Source: Thermococcus sp. JdFR-02
GTDB lineage: Archaea > Methanobacteriota_B > Thermococci > Thermococcales > Thermococcaceae
NCBI GenBank assembly: GCA_002009975.1
Contig: MTLP01000036.1
Coordinates: 1-64,000, forward strand
Direction of reading: 5' to 3'
DNA length: 64,000 bases
Shown: positions 28,380 through 37,832 of the stretch, piece by piece
How positions within the stretch are numbered: position 1 is the stretch's first letter
How the letters are laid out: every line of letters starts with the position of its first letter
Made by a program: the position numbers and the translations under genes
Notes under the pieces: generated by a model
The model's input: only the letters and a program-made list of their open reading frames with translations
Database searches by the model: none
Told to the model about the DNA's origin: nothing

Positions 28380-28778
28380 ATGGAGCAAAGAACGCACAAC
28401 TTAACTTCAAAAAATCTGGTAGGAGAACCAATAAAAATTGAAGAGGGCTATGCTAAGGTTAAATTAAAAACAAGTGAAGAGATGATAGTTGATAAGTATA
28501 AACTCGTTCATGGAGGTTTTACTTTTGGTTTAGCTGATTATGCCGCAATGCTCGCTATCAATGAGCCAACTGTCGTCTTAGGAAAAGCTGAAGTCAAGTT
28601 TACTAAGCCTGTAAAGTTAGGGGATGAGATAACCGCAAAAGCGAAGGTTCGGGAAGATTTAGGGAAGAAAAAAGTCGTTTTCGTTGAAGTTTTTAACCAA
28701 GAAGACGAAAAAGTCTTTGAGGGAACTTTTTATTGTTACGTTTTAGATAAACACGTTCTAGAGAATAGAGGAGCATGA
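28380..28778 (+). CDS. PaaI-type hotdog thioesterase
   Basis: A 132-residue single hotdog domain. The acyl-CoA thioesterase motif VHGGFTFGLADYAAMLA has the HGG-x(4-5)-(L/A)-(A/L)-D pattern with the putative catalytic Asp. KVKFTKPVKLGDEITAKAKV is the usual following strand pair. Likely a small-acid or aryl-acyl-CoA thioesterase; substrate unknown. The ATG at 28380 follows GGTGAG. Confidence 0.82.
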   Translation: MEQRTHNLTSKNLVGEPIKIEEGYAKVKLKTSEEMIVDKYKLVHGGFTFGLADYAAMLAINEPTVVLGKAEVKFTKPVKLGDEITAKAKVREDLGKKKVVFVEVFNQEDEKVFEGTFYCYVLDKHVLENRGA

Positions 28779-28820
28779 GTCCCTTTCTTCTTTTATTACC
28801 ATCGCAAAGTGTTCCAGAGC

Positions 28821-30058
28821 TTTTTAATTCTTTTAAAGTCTTATTGGAACATGTTTACCTGAGGACTTTCCACGCTACTGTAGATACCTTTCAATTCTTT
28901 TAAAGTCTTATTGGAACTTTGGGTCCGTTTTGGGATTATATTTACAAGTCTCTCTTTCAATTCTTTTAAAGTCTTATTGGAACAATCAGTATCATGAAGT
29001 GGAGAGATGACGAACTCGTCTTTCAATTCTTTTAAAGTCTTATTGGAACATGCAATAAGAGAGCTTTACGCTGAGCTAAGAGAGCAAGGAGCTTTCAATT
29101 CTTTTAAAGTCTTATTGGAACAAAGATTTTGAAAGAAAGACTTGAGAAAAAAAGAGAACTTTCAATTCTTTTAAAGTCTTATTGGAACCTTTTCATTCGC
29201 AAAGTGGACGAAAATGCATTTATAGCTTTCAATTCTTTTAAAGTCTTATTGGAACTTGAAATGTTTCTGTATCTACGGCTATAATAAAACGCTTTCAATT
29301 CTTTTAAAGTCTTATTGGAACAAGAAATACAAAATAGTAGAGGAAAGAGAACTCGCAGACTTTCAATTCTTTTAAAGTCTTATTGGAACGCTTATTATGC
29401 TAACGAAAAAGCTTTGATTTGTCTTCTTTCAATTCTTTTAAAGTCTTATTGGAACAGAAGATGAGGCTTCATGAGGTGATTAGGATGGCTGTCTTTCAAT
29501 TCTTTTAAAGTCTTATTGGAACTGGCGATATAATTGAAAGGGAAGTGTTTGACGAAGAAACTTTCAATTCTTTTAAAGTCTTATTGGAACGCCTTATGAT
29601 ATATAATTCCAGAGTCCACAATTTCATCTTTCAATTCTTTTAAAGTCTTATTGGAACTTGATAGCAGGATGGATAAACAATCAATTCAAATTCAACTTTC
29701 AATTCTTTTAAAGTCTTATTGGAACGCGTTTAGAAGCTAAAAACTATATTGATAACAGAAAACCTTTCAATTCTTTTAAAGTCTTATTGGAACTATTTAG
29801 GTCAGGGCTATTATTCAGTGCTACGCACTTTCAATTCTTTTAAAGTCTTATTGGAACCCAGAATACATGACGAGATAACAAAACTTGCAAAGAACTTTCA
29901 ATTCTTTTAAAGTCTTATTGGAACCGTAGTAACAGGGGAGATAGAAAGAGAGACGATCTTACTTTCAATTCTTTTAAAGTCTTATTGGAACAAAGTGAGG
30001 GTAGAGGTCAGAGAGACTGGGGAGTATCCTTTCAATTCTTTTAAAGTCTTATTGGAAC
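28821..30058 (-). CRISPR. CRISPR array, 19 repeats / 18 spacers
   Basis: A 30-base repeat, which on the plus strand begins CTTTCAATTC and ends TTATTGGAAC, starts at 28821, 28888, 28954, 29020, 29092, 29159, 29226, 29292, 29360, 29426, 29493, 29561, 29628, 29696, 29764, 29828, 29895, 29962 and 30029. Spacers are 34-42 bases. All are perfect except the first, which has two changes at its 5' side. Reverse-complemented, the repeat is GTTCCAATAAG...ATTGAAAG, the Pyrococcus/Thermococcus type whose last eight bases form the crRNA 5' tag. The degenerate left-end repeat and right-hand leader both indicate minus-strand transcription. No cas genes in the window. Confidence 0.98.
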
Positions 30059-30560
30059 AGGGGCGAATTTTCCCCTATTTCCCCAATAAAACTCTAAAAG
30101 AACTCAAAATATAAAAGATTTTTGGCAAAGGGGAAGTAGCAGGTCGTATAAATGGGCTCAAATTCTGACAAATTTGCAACTCTTTTAAGCTATTAAGCTT
30201 GTAGGCTTTCACAACTCATGAAATGTACGACTTTATGAGGAAAATTGCAAAGCTTTTTTAAGCGTTCAAACTCAAAAATTTTCTCCTAAATACCTCAAAA
30301 CTAAAAATGGTCAAATTTTCAAGAGGAAAAGACATTAAAAAGTCATTGAAATTTTCAATTCAGAATGCATAAATTTAAAATGTCACAGTTTCTGCAGAAA
30401 TTCATGACATGATGTGATTTTATAACATTTGATTACTAAAAATGTGAGATTTGACAAAAAGACTCTAATCCAAAAACAAACACCTTAAGAGCAGAATTCT
30501 AGAGAAATGAAACCTTTCAGCAAGAACTGAAAAATATTCGGTGTTGATATTTAAACGAAG
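30059..30560 (-). promoter_or_regulatory. CRISPR leader region
   Basis: About 500 AT-rich bases without a convincing gene lie next to the leader-proximal end of the array. On the minus strand a TATA box TTTATATTTT (near 30107-30116) would start transcription about 25-30 bases later, just before the first repeat at 30058. Length and composition suit a Thermococcales CRISPR leader, where new spacers are added. Confidence 0.75.
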
Positions 30561-30562
30561 AC

Positions 30563-30591
30563 TTTATATACATAATATCGAAATTCGATAT
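30563..30591 (+). promoter_or_regulatory. padR promoter and palindromic operator
   Basis: A TATA box TTTATATA near 30563-30570 is followed at 30575-30591 by ATATCGAAATTCGATAT, a perfect 17-base palindrome (8-base arms around one A). It lies 11 bases before the PadR start codon, covering the expected transcription start. Autoregulation by the dimeric PadR protein is the obvious reading. Confidence 0.75.
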
Positions 30592-30602
30592 CGGTGTTCG
30601 TT

Positions 30603-30902
30603 ATGTTGCGAGAAATATTCCATGGGTTTATTAGAGTTCACATCCTTTATCATGCAAGTAAGGAACCTATGAGCGGAGCATTTATGATGAAAGAGCTGAG
30701 GAGACACGGTTACCACATAAGTCCCGGAACCCTTTACCCAATTCTCCACAAAATGGAAGCTCAGGGATTTTTGGAAGGTGAGTGGAAAGTCATTAATGGA
30801 AAGAGGGTTAAGCTGTACTCTATAACTGAAAAGGGTTTGGAAGTGCTTAAAGAGAGTAAAGCAAAGATTAAAGAACTCTTTGATGAAATTATGGAGGAAT
30901 GA
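30603..30902 (+). CDS. PadR-family transcriptional regulator
   Basis: A 99-residue winged-helix protein. The PadR core is EPMSGAFMMKELRRHGYHISPGTLYPILHKMEAQGFLEGEW, then the wing KRVKLYSITEKGLEVL and a C-terminal dimerisation helix. This short PadR-s1 type often represses an adjacent efflux pump. The next gene is an MFS transporter, whose ATG lies directly after a GGAGG at the padR 3' end. The ATG at 30603 follows GGTG. Confidence 0.88.
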   Translation: MLREIFHGFIRVHILYHASKEPMSGAFMMKELRRHGYHISPGTLYPILHKMEAQGFLEGEWKVINGKRVKLYSITEKGLEVLKESKAKIKELFDEIMEE

Positions 30903-30904
30903 CA

Positions 30905-32095
30905 ATGGAGGAGAAAGAGAAAACATACTTTGGAATCAGCTGGAATGTTTTGATGCTCGGATTTGTGAGCTTTTTAAATGATATGAGCAGCGAAATGATC
31001 GCTCCTATTGTGCCGAGTTATTTAATAAACGTTTTAAAAGTCAGCAAAGCAACGAGCGGCTTTATAATGGGCTTGATTGAGAGCTTAAGTTCGCTCTTTA
31101 AAGTTATTTTTGGTTATATAAGTGATAAATTTCAAAACAGGAAGCTTTTCGTTACGTTGGGTTATTCACTCTCCACAATTTCAAAAGGAGCCTTAGCTTT
31201 TGCTCAAAGCTGGTTAAGTTTTTTGGGATTAAGGGTTATCGATAGAGTTGGAAAGGGTGTGAGAACAGCCCCAAGGGATGCATTGATAGCTGAATCAGCT
31301 CAAAAAGGCAAAACTGGAACGTCCTTTGGATTTCATAGAATGATGGATACATTAGGAGCGGTAGCTGGACCATTAGTCGCAATAGGTCTCTTAGCCTTAT
31401 TTAACAGCTCCGGAGATATTGGAACTTATAGAAAAATCTTCCTTCTTTCAGCTCTTCCCGGCTTAATTGGTGTTTTAATTGTTGTTTTCCTTGTCAAGGA
31501 TACTGGAAAAGAAGTTAAGAAAAAGATAAAGGGCATTTCTGCTCTAAAAAGTAAAAATCTGAGATTGTTTTTGCTTGTAATTGCAATCGGAGCCTTAGGT
31601 AGGTATAGCTATGCTTTTACAATGTGGAAAGCACAAGAGCTTGGATATTCAGTTGTTCAGAGCTTGGGATTCTATGCTTTGTTTAACGCTATTTATGCAT
31701 TTTCAGCTTATCCAATAGGAATTTACTCAGATAAGGTGAGCAAAAAAGGAATAATTACGGTTGGCTTTGGAATAGCAACTTTAGCCGCTCTTACTTTTGC
31801 ATATGCAACAAACTTAGAAACACTCATAATTGGCTTTGTTCTCTATGGCTTCTACATGGCAATAGAGGATACAATCCCAAGAGCTTACATGGCTGATTTG
31901 GCAAAAGAATTTGAGAAAGGAACTGTTATTGGAGCTTATCACACGGTATTTGGAATCTTTGTGTTTCCAGCATCCCTTATAGTTGGCTATTTATGGCAGA
32001 ACTACAGTCTAGAATATGGTTTTCTCTATGCGGCATTCATGAGTGCTTTGGCTATGCTTTTAATGACACTTATAAAAGAAGAAAAACAAGCTTAA
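30905..32095 (+). CDS. MFS efflux transporter
   Basis: A 396-residue, 12-helix major facilitator protein. FLNDMSSEMIAPIVPSYLINVL opens helix 1; GLIESLSSLFKVIFGYISDKFQNRK is the loop 2-3 motif; RVGKGVRTAPRDALIAESA is the conserved loop of this subfamily. Coupling to padR suggests export of a toxic hydrophobic compound or metabolite sensed by PadR. The ATG at 30905 is 8 bases after GGAGG; one at 30899 is too close. Confidence 0.87.
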   Translation: MEEKEKTYFGISWNVLMLGFVSFLNDMSSEMIAPIVPSYLINVLKVSKATSGFIMGLIESLSSLFKVIFGYISDKFQNRKLFVTLGYSLSTISKGALAFAQSWLSFLGLRVIDRVGKGVRTAPRDALIAESAQKGKTGTSFGFHRMMDTLGAVAGPLVAIGLLALFNSSGDIGTYRKIFLLSALPGLIGVLIVVFLVKDTGKEVKKKIKGISALKSKNLRLFLLVIAIGALGRYSYAFTMWKAQELGYSVVQSLGFYALFNAIYAFSAYPIGIYSDKVSKKGIITVGFGIATLAALTFAYATNLETLIIGFVLYGFYMAIEDTIPRAYMADLAKEFEKGTVIGAYHTVFGIFVFPASLIVGYLWQNYSLEYGFLYAAFMSALAMLLMTLIKEEKQA

Positions 32096-32310
32096 GTAGA
32101 CTCCATCTTTTCTACCATTTCTTTTGTGATTGTCAGTGGCTTTTCGACTTCATAGATATCTGCAAACTCCCAAATAACTTCTCCTTTGTTCATTGCTTTT
32201 GCATAGCGTTTTGCTAACTCTTCAGCTTCCTCCAAACTTTGGGCTTCAACTATTCTCCTTATATACCACTTCATTCCACCATACCTAAGTTTAAACTCTG
32301 CCATATACAT
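32092..32310 (-). CDS. Small conserved hypothetical protein
   Basis: About 72 residues (AEFKLRYGGMKWYIRRIVEAQSLEEAEELAKRYAKAMNKGEVIWEFADIYEVEKP), a compact beta-alpha-beta pattern. No family recognised. Several starts (32316, 32310, 32304) are possible; GGTGAT fits 32310 best. Its end overlaps the MFS gene by 4 bases, convergent. Confidence 0.55.
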   Translation of the reverse strand: MYMAEFKLRYGGMKWYIRRIVEAQSLEEAEELAKRYAKAMNKGEVIWEFADIYEVEKPLTITKEMVEKMEST

Positions 32311-32381
32311 TAGCATCACCAGATAGAATTATTAAAGTAGGGATATAAAAGGGTAACCTCTCTAAAAAGTTTACTAAAAAC

Positions 32382-32921
32382 TTATTCTTCATTTTTGCTC
32401 TGGAAATACTCACTTAACCTTTCTACAAGTTTGTTGACACAGTATTGGGTAAGTTCTTCGTTACACCCACCTACAGTTCTTGTTATGAGATAGTTATTCT
32501 TTAAATATGCTATGGTAATGGAACTGTCTTTTTCTGTACTATTTATTGTATATCCAAATCTAAATGGGGGTCTGAATGTGTAGTTTTTCGTTATTATTTT
32601 TCCAAAATAGCATTCCGATTCATTTCCAACCATAACAATAACTTTCCCATTTTCAAGAGACCAAAGAATAATATCTGGTGATAATGATGATTTGATTGAT
32701 ATTATGATAATCTCAGCATTGTAAGGGTTGCTTGTTTTATTTGTAAATACTTTCTGGGTTATATTGAGAAAACTGTCTGGTAAATCTTTTTCTAGATATG
32801 TGAGGTGAGTTATTTTGTAATTACTAGGATTGCTTGAAGTTAAATCATAAATGCTAAAACTTAGGAGCCCATATAAGAAAGTAAAAAGTAAAATAGCAAT
32901 AAAAAATATTCTCCTCCTCAT
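32382..32921 (-). CDS. Secreted or membrane-anchored hypothetical protein
   Basis: A 179-residue protein with an N-terminal hydrophobic signal/anchor (RRRIFFIAILLFTFLYGLLSF) and an extracytoplasmic domain with several N-x-S/T glycosylation sequons. A segment reads IIIISIKSSLSPDIILWSLENGKVIVMVGNESE. The same hydrophobic-strand, helix, G-x-x-V-I-x-x-G pattern occurs in the next gene upstream. Two Cys in the last third could pair. Function unknown. 24 bases downstream of that gene, same strand, probable operon. Confidence 0.6.
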   Translation of the reverse strand: MRRRIFFIAILLFTFLYGLLSFSIYDLTSSNPSNYKITHLTYLEKDLPDSFLNITQKVFTNKTSNPYNAEIIIISIKSSLSPDIILWSLENGKVIVMVGNESECYFGKIITKNYTFRPPFRFGYTINSTEKDSSITIAYLKNNYLITRTVGGCNEELTQYCVNKLVERLSEYFQSKNEE

Positions 32922-32945
32922 TATTATTCACCAGGTTCATTGTTT

Positions 32946-34082
32946 TTATGGAATTCCGACATATCTGTATTTTGTTATTGTCTTTGTATAGTGATCATCA
33001 GGCCACAACTGGTTATCTTTCTTAAATTTCCATGTAAACTGTTCTTTGTAGTATACACCCGTCACATCTGGATGAACCTTCCACAGAACTCCCGGTTCTG
33101 CAGTATAGGTGCTAATTGAGGGTAACCCTCCATTGATTTTGTGTGTAAATTTAATCCAATCTGATGTTCTGCTTAATACTACAGACGCTGTAACGTCTGG
33201 TATATCATAACTCCAGCTTAAAGTTCCTGCTGGAGGTACTGAAAATGATACTGAAACAGTGCCACCAGTTACAGTAGTGTGTGGTTCATATTTCTTAATT
33301 TCAAAAACATCATCATAAATTGTGTGATCTGCTGAATATGAATTGAATTTAATATAAGTTATGAACTCCTCATTTTTCCAACTATTTGACCAATATGCTT
33401 CTCCTGGAGTGCTTTCATGTGTAAATTTATATGAGAGATACTGATATCCATCGCTACCAATGGCTCTTTTTATTAGAACATTATAATAAATTTCTCCATA
33501 AGGATACAGTAGCTTGGTGTACTCATATTCTGTGACTCTACTCCAACCTGAAGAAGCTATTGAATAAAAATTTATTTTCCTATATTTGTACTCTTTGAGT
33601 TTATTTGTAGTTTTTAATAACACCCAATTATTAATGTTCCCTTTATCAGCGGAGATAACACTGACGTGCAAACTGTTTCCTTCTCTCCATACAATTACTT
33701 CTTGGAAAGTGTCTTTTTCAGAAGTTGAAAGTGGAACTGAGAACCCAAATCCCAGTTCTTTTGCCCTTATGCTAACCATGGAATACAGTTCTTTTTTGCT
33801 GAGTTTTTTCGGATTTTTTCCTAACAAGATTGTGTAAAGTGTATTTTCTGCATTTTTTCCAATTATGATAACAGGATATCCAGATTTAATCTTATTTAAA
33901 ATTAGGGTTTTTTGTTCAATAGAATTTTCACTTTGGATTATCAGCGCTTTAGTTTCATGAATTATGGGCAATGCATAAATGTCAGGCATTACTTCTTTAG
34001 TTGTTCCTGTTTGAGCATTTGCAACTCCAGCTGTCGCTCCAATTATCAACAGTCCAACTAAAAAAGTTAGCAATCTCTTCAT
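32946..34082 (-). CDS. Secreted hypothetical protein
   Basis: A 378-residue protein with a clear signal peptide (MKRLLTFLVGLLIIGATAGV, A-N-A-Q cleavage region). The N-terminal module contains KALIIQSENSIEQKTLILNK then IKSGYPVIIIGKNAENT. The rest is rich in Tyr, Thr and beta strands, ending YTKTITKYRYVGIP. No Cys, no membrane anchor at the C-terminus, no known enzymatic motif. A strong GGAGGTG precedes the ATG. Looks like a surface protein of narrow distribution. Confidence 0.65.
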   Translation of the reverse strand: MKRLLTFLVGLLIIGATAGVANAQTGTTKEVMPDIYALPIIHETKALIIQSENSIEQKTLILNKIKSGYPVIIIGKNAENTLYTILLGKNPKKLSKKELYSMVSIRAKELGFGFSVPLSTSEKDTFQEVIVWREGNSLHVSVISADKGNINNWVLLKTTNKLKEYKYRKINFYSIASSGWSRVTEYEYTKLLYPYGEIYYNVLIKRAIGSDGYQYLSYKFTHESTPGEAYWSNSWKNEEFITYIKFNSYSADHTIYDDVFEIKKYEPHTTVTGGTVSVSFSVPPAGTLSWSYDIPDVTASVVLSRTSDWIKFTHKINGGLPSISTYTAEPGVLWKVHPDVTGVYYKEQFTWKFKKDNQLWPDDHYTKTITKYRYVGIP

Positions 34083-34300
34083 GTCTGCACCTCCACTAAA
34101 TTCTTACGTAATGAATAATGTTCTGCTATTTATAAATTTTTTCTTTTGTTAGTACTATTATATAACGATTTTTTTTCGTAAAGAATTTTTTCAGAATTAT
34201 AACTTTACTAACTCCTTCAGCCAAAAGAAAGCAGAGTAAAAGAGCGAACATAATAGTACATAAGTAGTTCTGCAAAACTAAAACAAAATATAATTAATAA

Positions 34301-34315
34301 GAATACCTCGTATTC
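34301..34315 (-). terminator. Hairpin after the DHH nuclease gene
   Basis: GAATAC-CTC-GTATTC, 6-base perfect arms, begins 2 bases after the stop codon of the minus-strand DHH gene. On that strand it is followed by a T-rich run (TTATTAATTATATTTTG). It could terminate or stabilise the transcript. Confidence 0.45.
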
Positions 34316-34316
34316 C

Positions 34317-36548
34317 TCATAGATTTTTTGACTTTTTTAGCTTAATCACTTGCTTAGCAAACTCTTCTAAAACCTCTTTTCTCTTTCCTTGGAAGAACTT
34401 TATTGAGCCTGCATAACTATGCCCTCCACCCTCAATTCCAGCTTCTGGTAGCTTCTCCTGGAGTTTCTGGATTATCTCATTCAAATTGAACTTGTATTTT
34501 GCCATTCCTTCGCTTGCTCTAACTACTGCAAAATCTGGACCATAAGCTAATGTTAAAATTGGACTCTCTTCACCGTATTTTTCTTTAAAGTGATCATGGA
34601 TTAGACCGCTAAGCTTTCCTGGTGCCGGATACTCAAACTTTGGAGCATAAAGCTCAATGTCAATTGTGTTAAATCTTATGCCGTTTGGGAGAACTACGCT
34701 CTTAACATGAGGTAATGAAGCCTTTAATGCTTTTTCCTGCTTTGCTTTAACCTCCGGGTAAATGCCGTTAATTAATTTCCTATGCCTCTCGAGGGAAGCT
34801 CCAAGCAGTAAAATGTCTTCAATGATACCTTTTCCATCCATGAACTTCCAATAATAGGCTTCATGATCAACAACTTCAGCGATTTTCTTTAAATCTTCCT
34901 CATCTAAGCCTTTACTTTGCTTTGCAATCTTCTTATATTGCTCAAACTCTGGAGCTTTGCTTCTATCACCAGTTCCAGCAATCGCTGGTAAATGCTTAAT
35001 CCTATCCTCAACTTTAGGATAGATAAACCTTGCAAGCTCAGTTGCAATCATTCCAGCCGTAAGTTCGTAGTAACCATGCCTTACTAAATGCGGATTTACA
35101 TGAACATCAACGTACTCATCAACAGCCGCTTTTCCATCCTCAATGAATGTTCTCGGGTCATGGTGGTCTATAACCACAATTGGGACTCCATAAGACTTCA
35201 AACGCCTATATGCCGGTATATCCTCGTCCGTACCACCATTATCAACTATGACAACTAAAGGTAATTCTTCACCAAACTTCATTGAATCTTCAATTGCAAA
35301 AATTATATCTTTCAAAACATCTTCAAGTTCATAGAAAGGTGCTTTGGATGGTCTTCTCTTAAATAAGTGCCATTCAGCTTCTGGATCTGGTGAGACTTCT
35401 TTCAAAAGCGGGATTATTGCATATTCTAAAGCCAACCCAGCTGAATAACCATCACAATCTGCATGGTGTCTTAAAATTATAGGTCTACCCTCAAAAATAG
35501 CTCTTCTAATCATGAATGCAGCTTTCATAATCTTTGGCTTTAGTTTTTCTAAAACATCACTCTTAACTAAAAAGCCAACATCTTCAGGTTGAGCTTTCCT
35601 ATTTAGCTCTTCTTCAATTTTCTTCTTTACTTCTGCTGCATCTGGTCCAAATAAGCGTGACATGTCGCTGATTTCAATTTGTATCTTGCCCGCATGGAAT
35701 GAAACTTTGCCAATTATCTCCACTATATCTCCAACCATAATAGTTGGATACGCCCTAACTCCAGGAGCTTCAAAAGCAGCAGCCCAAGTTATTCCAGTTC
35801 CATCACTTATTGTAAAGACCGTTGGACCACCAGTAACTTGTATTTGAGTTATTTTACCCCTAATTCTAACAGTTTTACCCGCTAAACTTTCACTCAACTC
35901 ACCAATCTCTGTAACAGGTAACTCTTTTCTAACAACAACTTCTTTATAGCGTCTTAAAGCTGATTCTATAAAGTCAATTTCCTTTTTTTCCGGTCTAACA
36001 TCTAAAACCTGAACTAAAATAGTGTCACCAACTTTGTACTCTTTTCCACCAAGAAGATCTTTTTTCTTAATTAGTCCAGTTACATGAGGATTTAGCTTTA
36101 CAAAGATACCAAAACGCTCTACTCTGTCAATGGTGCCTTTATAAACCTTGCCTATTTCAACGTCTTCATAATCACAAGTTTTGTCAAGGATGTACACAAC
36201 CTTGAATTTCCTCTCACACTCTGGGCACACCCAAGTTGTATCCATCCCCGGCTCCCATGGTTCCTTAACTCTTCCACAAATATCACAAGCTAAAACTCTC
36301 CCAGTTCCTCCACAAGTTGGGCAAGCATCATAAACTGGAACAACACCTTTTCCATGACACTCTGGACAAGGAATTTCATCAACTTCTTCATCAACTCCAA
36401 AATAATCCAAATTCTTGTACCCCTTTAAGTGCTTATCAAGCTTAAAATCAGCTGGAACATAGCCCCAACCATCACAAACTTTACACTCTTCCTCACCAAC
36501 TTTTACTTTCCCACTTCCATGACACTCTGGACAATCTTTGACTACCAT
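34317..36548 (-). CDS. DHH-family nuclease with Zn, S1 and OB domains (HAN/RecJ-like)
   Basis: 743 residues. DnaJ-type zinc motifs (CPECHGSGKV, CKVCDGWG, CPECHGKG, CPTCGGTG) plus CDICG/CPEC pairs fill residues 1-100. An S1 domain follows (about 130-195, GKVYKGTIDRVERFGIFVKL), then an OB fold (about 215-300). The DHH domain has RHHADCDGYSAG, VIVDNGGTDED and VVIDHHDPRT, and the DHHA1-like end has GGHSYAGS. This layout matches HAN, the Thermococcales 3'-5' exonuclease that interacts with Hef at stalled forks (T. kodakarensis TK0155), rather than the replication-associated GAN. Assignment by domain layout. Confidence 0.8.
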   Translation of the reverse strand: MVVKDCPECHGSGKVKVGEEECKVCDGWGYVPADFKLDKHLKGYKNLDYFGVDEEVDEIPCPECHGKGVVPVYDACPTCGGTGRVLACDICGRVKEPWEPGMDTTWVCPECERKFKVVYILDKTCDYEDVEIGKVYKGTIDRVERFGIFVKLNPHVTGLIKKKDLLGGKEYKVGDTILVQVLDVRPEKKEIDFIESALRRYKEVVVRKELPVTEIGELSESLAGKTVRIRGKITQIQVTGGPTVFTISDGTGITWAAAFEAPGVRAYPTIMVGDIVEIIGKVSFHAGKIQIEISDMSRLFGPDAAEVKKKIEEELNRKAQPEDVGFLVKSDVLEKLKPKIMKAAFMIRRAIFEGRPIILRHHADCDGYSAGLALEYAIIPLLKEVSPDPEAEWHLFKRRPSKAPFYELEDVLKDIIFAIEDSMKFGEELPLVVIVDNGGTDEDIPAYRRLKSYGVPIVVIDHHDPRTFIEDGKAAVDEYVDVHVNPHLVRHGYYELTAGMIATELARFIYPKVEDRIKHLPAIAGTGDRSKAPEFEQYKKIAKQSKGLDEEDLKKIAEVVDHEAYYWKFMDGKGIIEDILLLGASLERHRKLINGIYPEVKAKQEKALKASLPHVKSVVLPNGIRFNTIDIELYAPKFEYPAPGKLSGLIHDHFKEKYGEESPILTLAYGPDFAVVRASEGMAKYKFNLNEIIQKLQEKLPEAGIEGGGHSYAGSIKFFQGKRKEVLEEFAKQVIKLKKSKNL

Positions 36549-36615
36549 TTTCTCTCACCTCTAAACAATAAAAGAACAGCCTTTTTAAAATGATAACGCT
36601 CATCCCCTTATAACC

Positions 36616-37788
36616 TTAACCTCTCTCATATTTTCTAAAGAAAAACCAAAAACTAAGCATTGAAAGAGCGTAGAGCGTTCCAGTAATGAAAAAGGGCATA
36701 CTTAAGGAGTACTCAAAAATTTGACCACCTATATAGTTTCCAACTCCGAAAGTTACGGTCCAAGCAAAGCTCCTTAGAGCTATTGCCGTTGCCCTCTCCT
36801 CACTCTTAAAGAACCCGAGCATAAATGAATCCCAAAGGGGATTCACAATATTCATTAAGATTGTTCTAATTGTGTAAATCAAAGCAGCAATTGAAAAGGA
36901 TGGTGAGAATGGCAAAGTTATAATTAATCCAGTTGCAGTGCCGTTAAACCCAACGATAGTTTTAACACTTCCATATCTCTCGGCAAAAATTGGCATGGAG
37001 AACATTCCAACACCCATAACCAATTGTTGGATTGCAAACAAACTTCCAATGCTTGCCAAACTTGTTCCAAAGCGGACATTAAAGTAAAGCTGCATATAGG
37101 GAATTGTAACACCAGCGCCAAGACCAATAAGAGCTGAAGGAACTGAGAATTTTAATATCTTAATTAGCGTACCTCTTTCAAGCTTTAACCTTTTGCTAAT
37201 CTTCTCTTCCTTTACTACCCTTACAAGCGAGAGAATAAAAATTTGAGCTGAAATTCCAATTAGGGCAATTAACATCGTTTTACGATAGGGATTAGCACTA
37301 TCCACTAAATCAGGCAATATTCCAGCAAAAAACATTCCTAAGGCTCCACCTATGGTTCCGACTGCAAAGCTTAGGCTGAATATATAATCCCTCTTCTCAT
37401 CACTAACTTCCTCACTAAGCAGAGCCGATAGGGAAGGCCATCCTAAGGCTGATGAGAATCCTAGAATTGCAGATGCTATCATAAATAGCTCAAATTCAAT
37501 TGTAGAAACTTGAATAGCTCTACTTAAAAATACCAAGAATGTTGATAGGAGGAGGGCTTTTTTGTGACCAATTCTATCACTTACTCTTCCAGAAATTAGC
37601 AAGAGAAGAGCATTAAAGAAAGTTTCTGTTGAAAAAAGCTTTCCTAAGTCACTAAATCCATATCCAAGAGATCTGAGATAGAAAGGGAATATAAAGCTAA
37701 TTATACTATTGACTAACCAGCTTGTGAAAGAAAATATTACTAAAAGCTTCGCATCTCTGCTGAATCCTTTATATTTCTCTAAGCCCAT
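36616..37788 (-). CDS. MFS transporter (paralogue 1 of tandem pair)
   Basis: A 390-residue, 12-helix MFS protein. Loop 2-3 motif is GRVSDRIGHKKAL; the central sequence is GLGAGVTIPYMQLYFNVRFG, and SFMLGFFKSEERATAIALR comes later. The next gene upstream shares these motifs almost verbatim, showing tandem duplication. Substrate unknown; archaeal members of this group are drug or metabolite exporters. Confidence 0.83.
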   Translation of the reverse strand: MGLEKYKGFSRDAKLLVIFSFTSWLVNSIISFIFPFYLRSLGYGFSDLGKLFSTETFFNALLLLISGRVSDRIGHKKALLLSTFLVFLSRAIQVSTIEFELFMIASAILGFSSALGWPSLSALLSEEVSDEKRDYIFSLSFAVGTIGGALGMFFAGILPDLVDSANPYRKTMLIALIGISAQIFILSLVRVVKEEKISKRLKLERGTLIKILKFSVPSALIGLGAGVTIPYMQLYFNVRFGTSLASIGSLFAIQQLVMGVGMFSMPIFAERYGSVKTIVGFNGTATGLIITLPFSPSFSIAALIYTIRTILMNIVNPLWDSFMLGFFKSEERATAIALRSFAWTVTFGVGNYIGGQIFEYSLSMPFFITGTLYALSMLSFWFFFRKYERG

Positions 37789-37832
37789 GTTCAGGAATCT
37801 TACAAGTTCCGTTTATAAGCCTGTCGAAATGT

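Noticed and set aside
28841-29026. 60-codon ORF inside the CRISPR array
   Set aside because: It is translated repeat and spacer sequence.
30564-30926. 120-codon ORF antisense to padR
   Set aside because: Complement of a recognisable PadR gene and its operator; no protein family resemblance.
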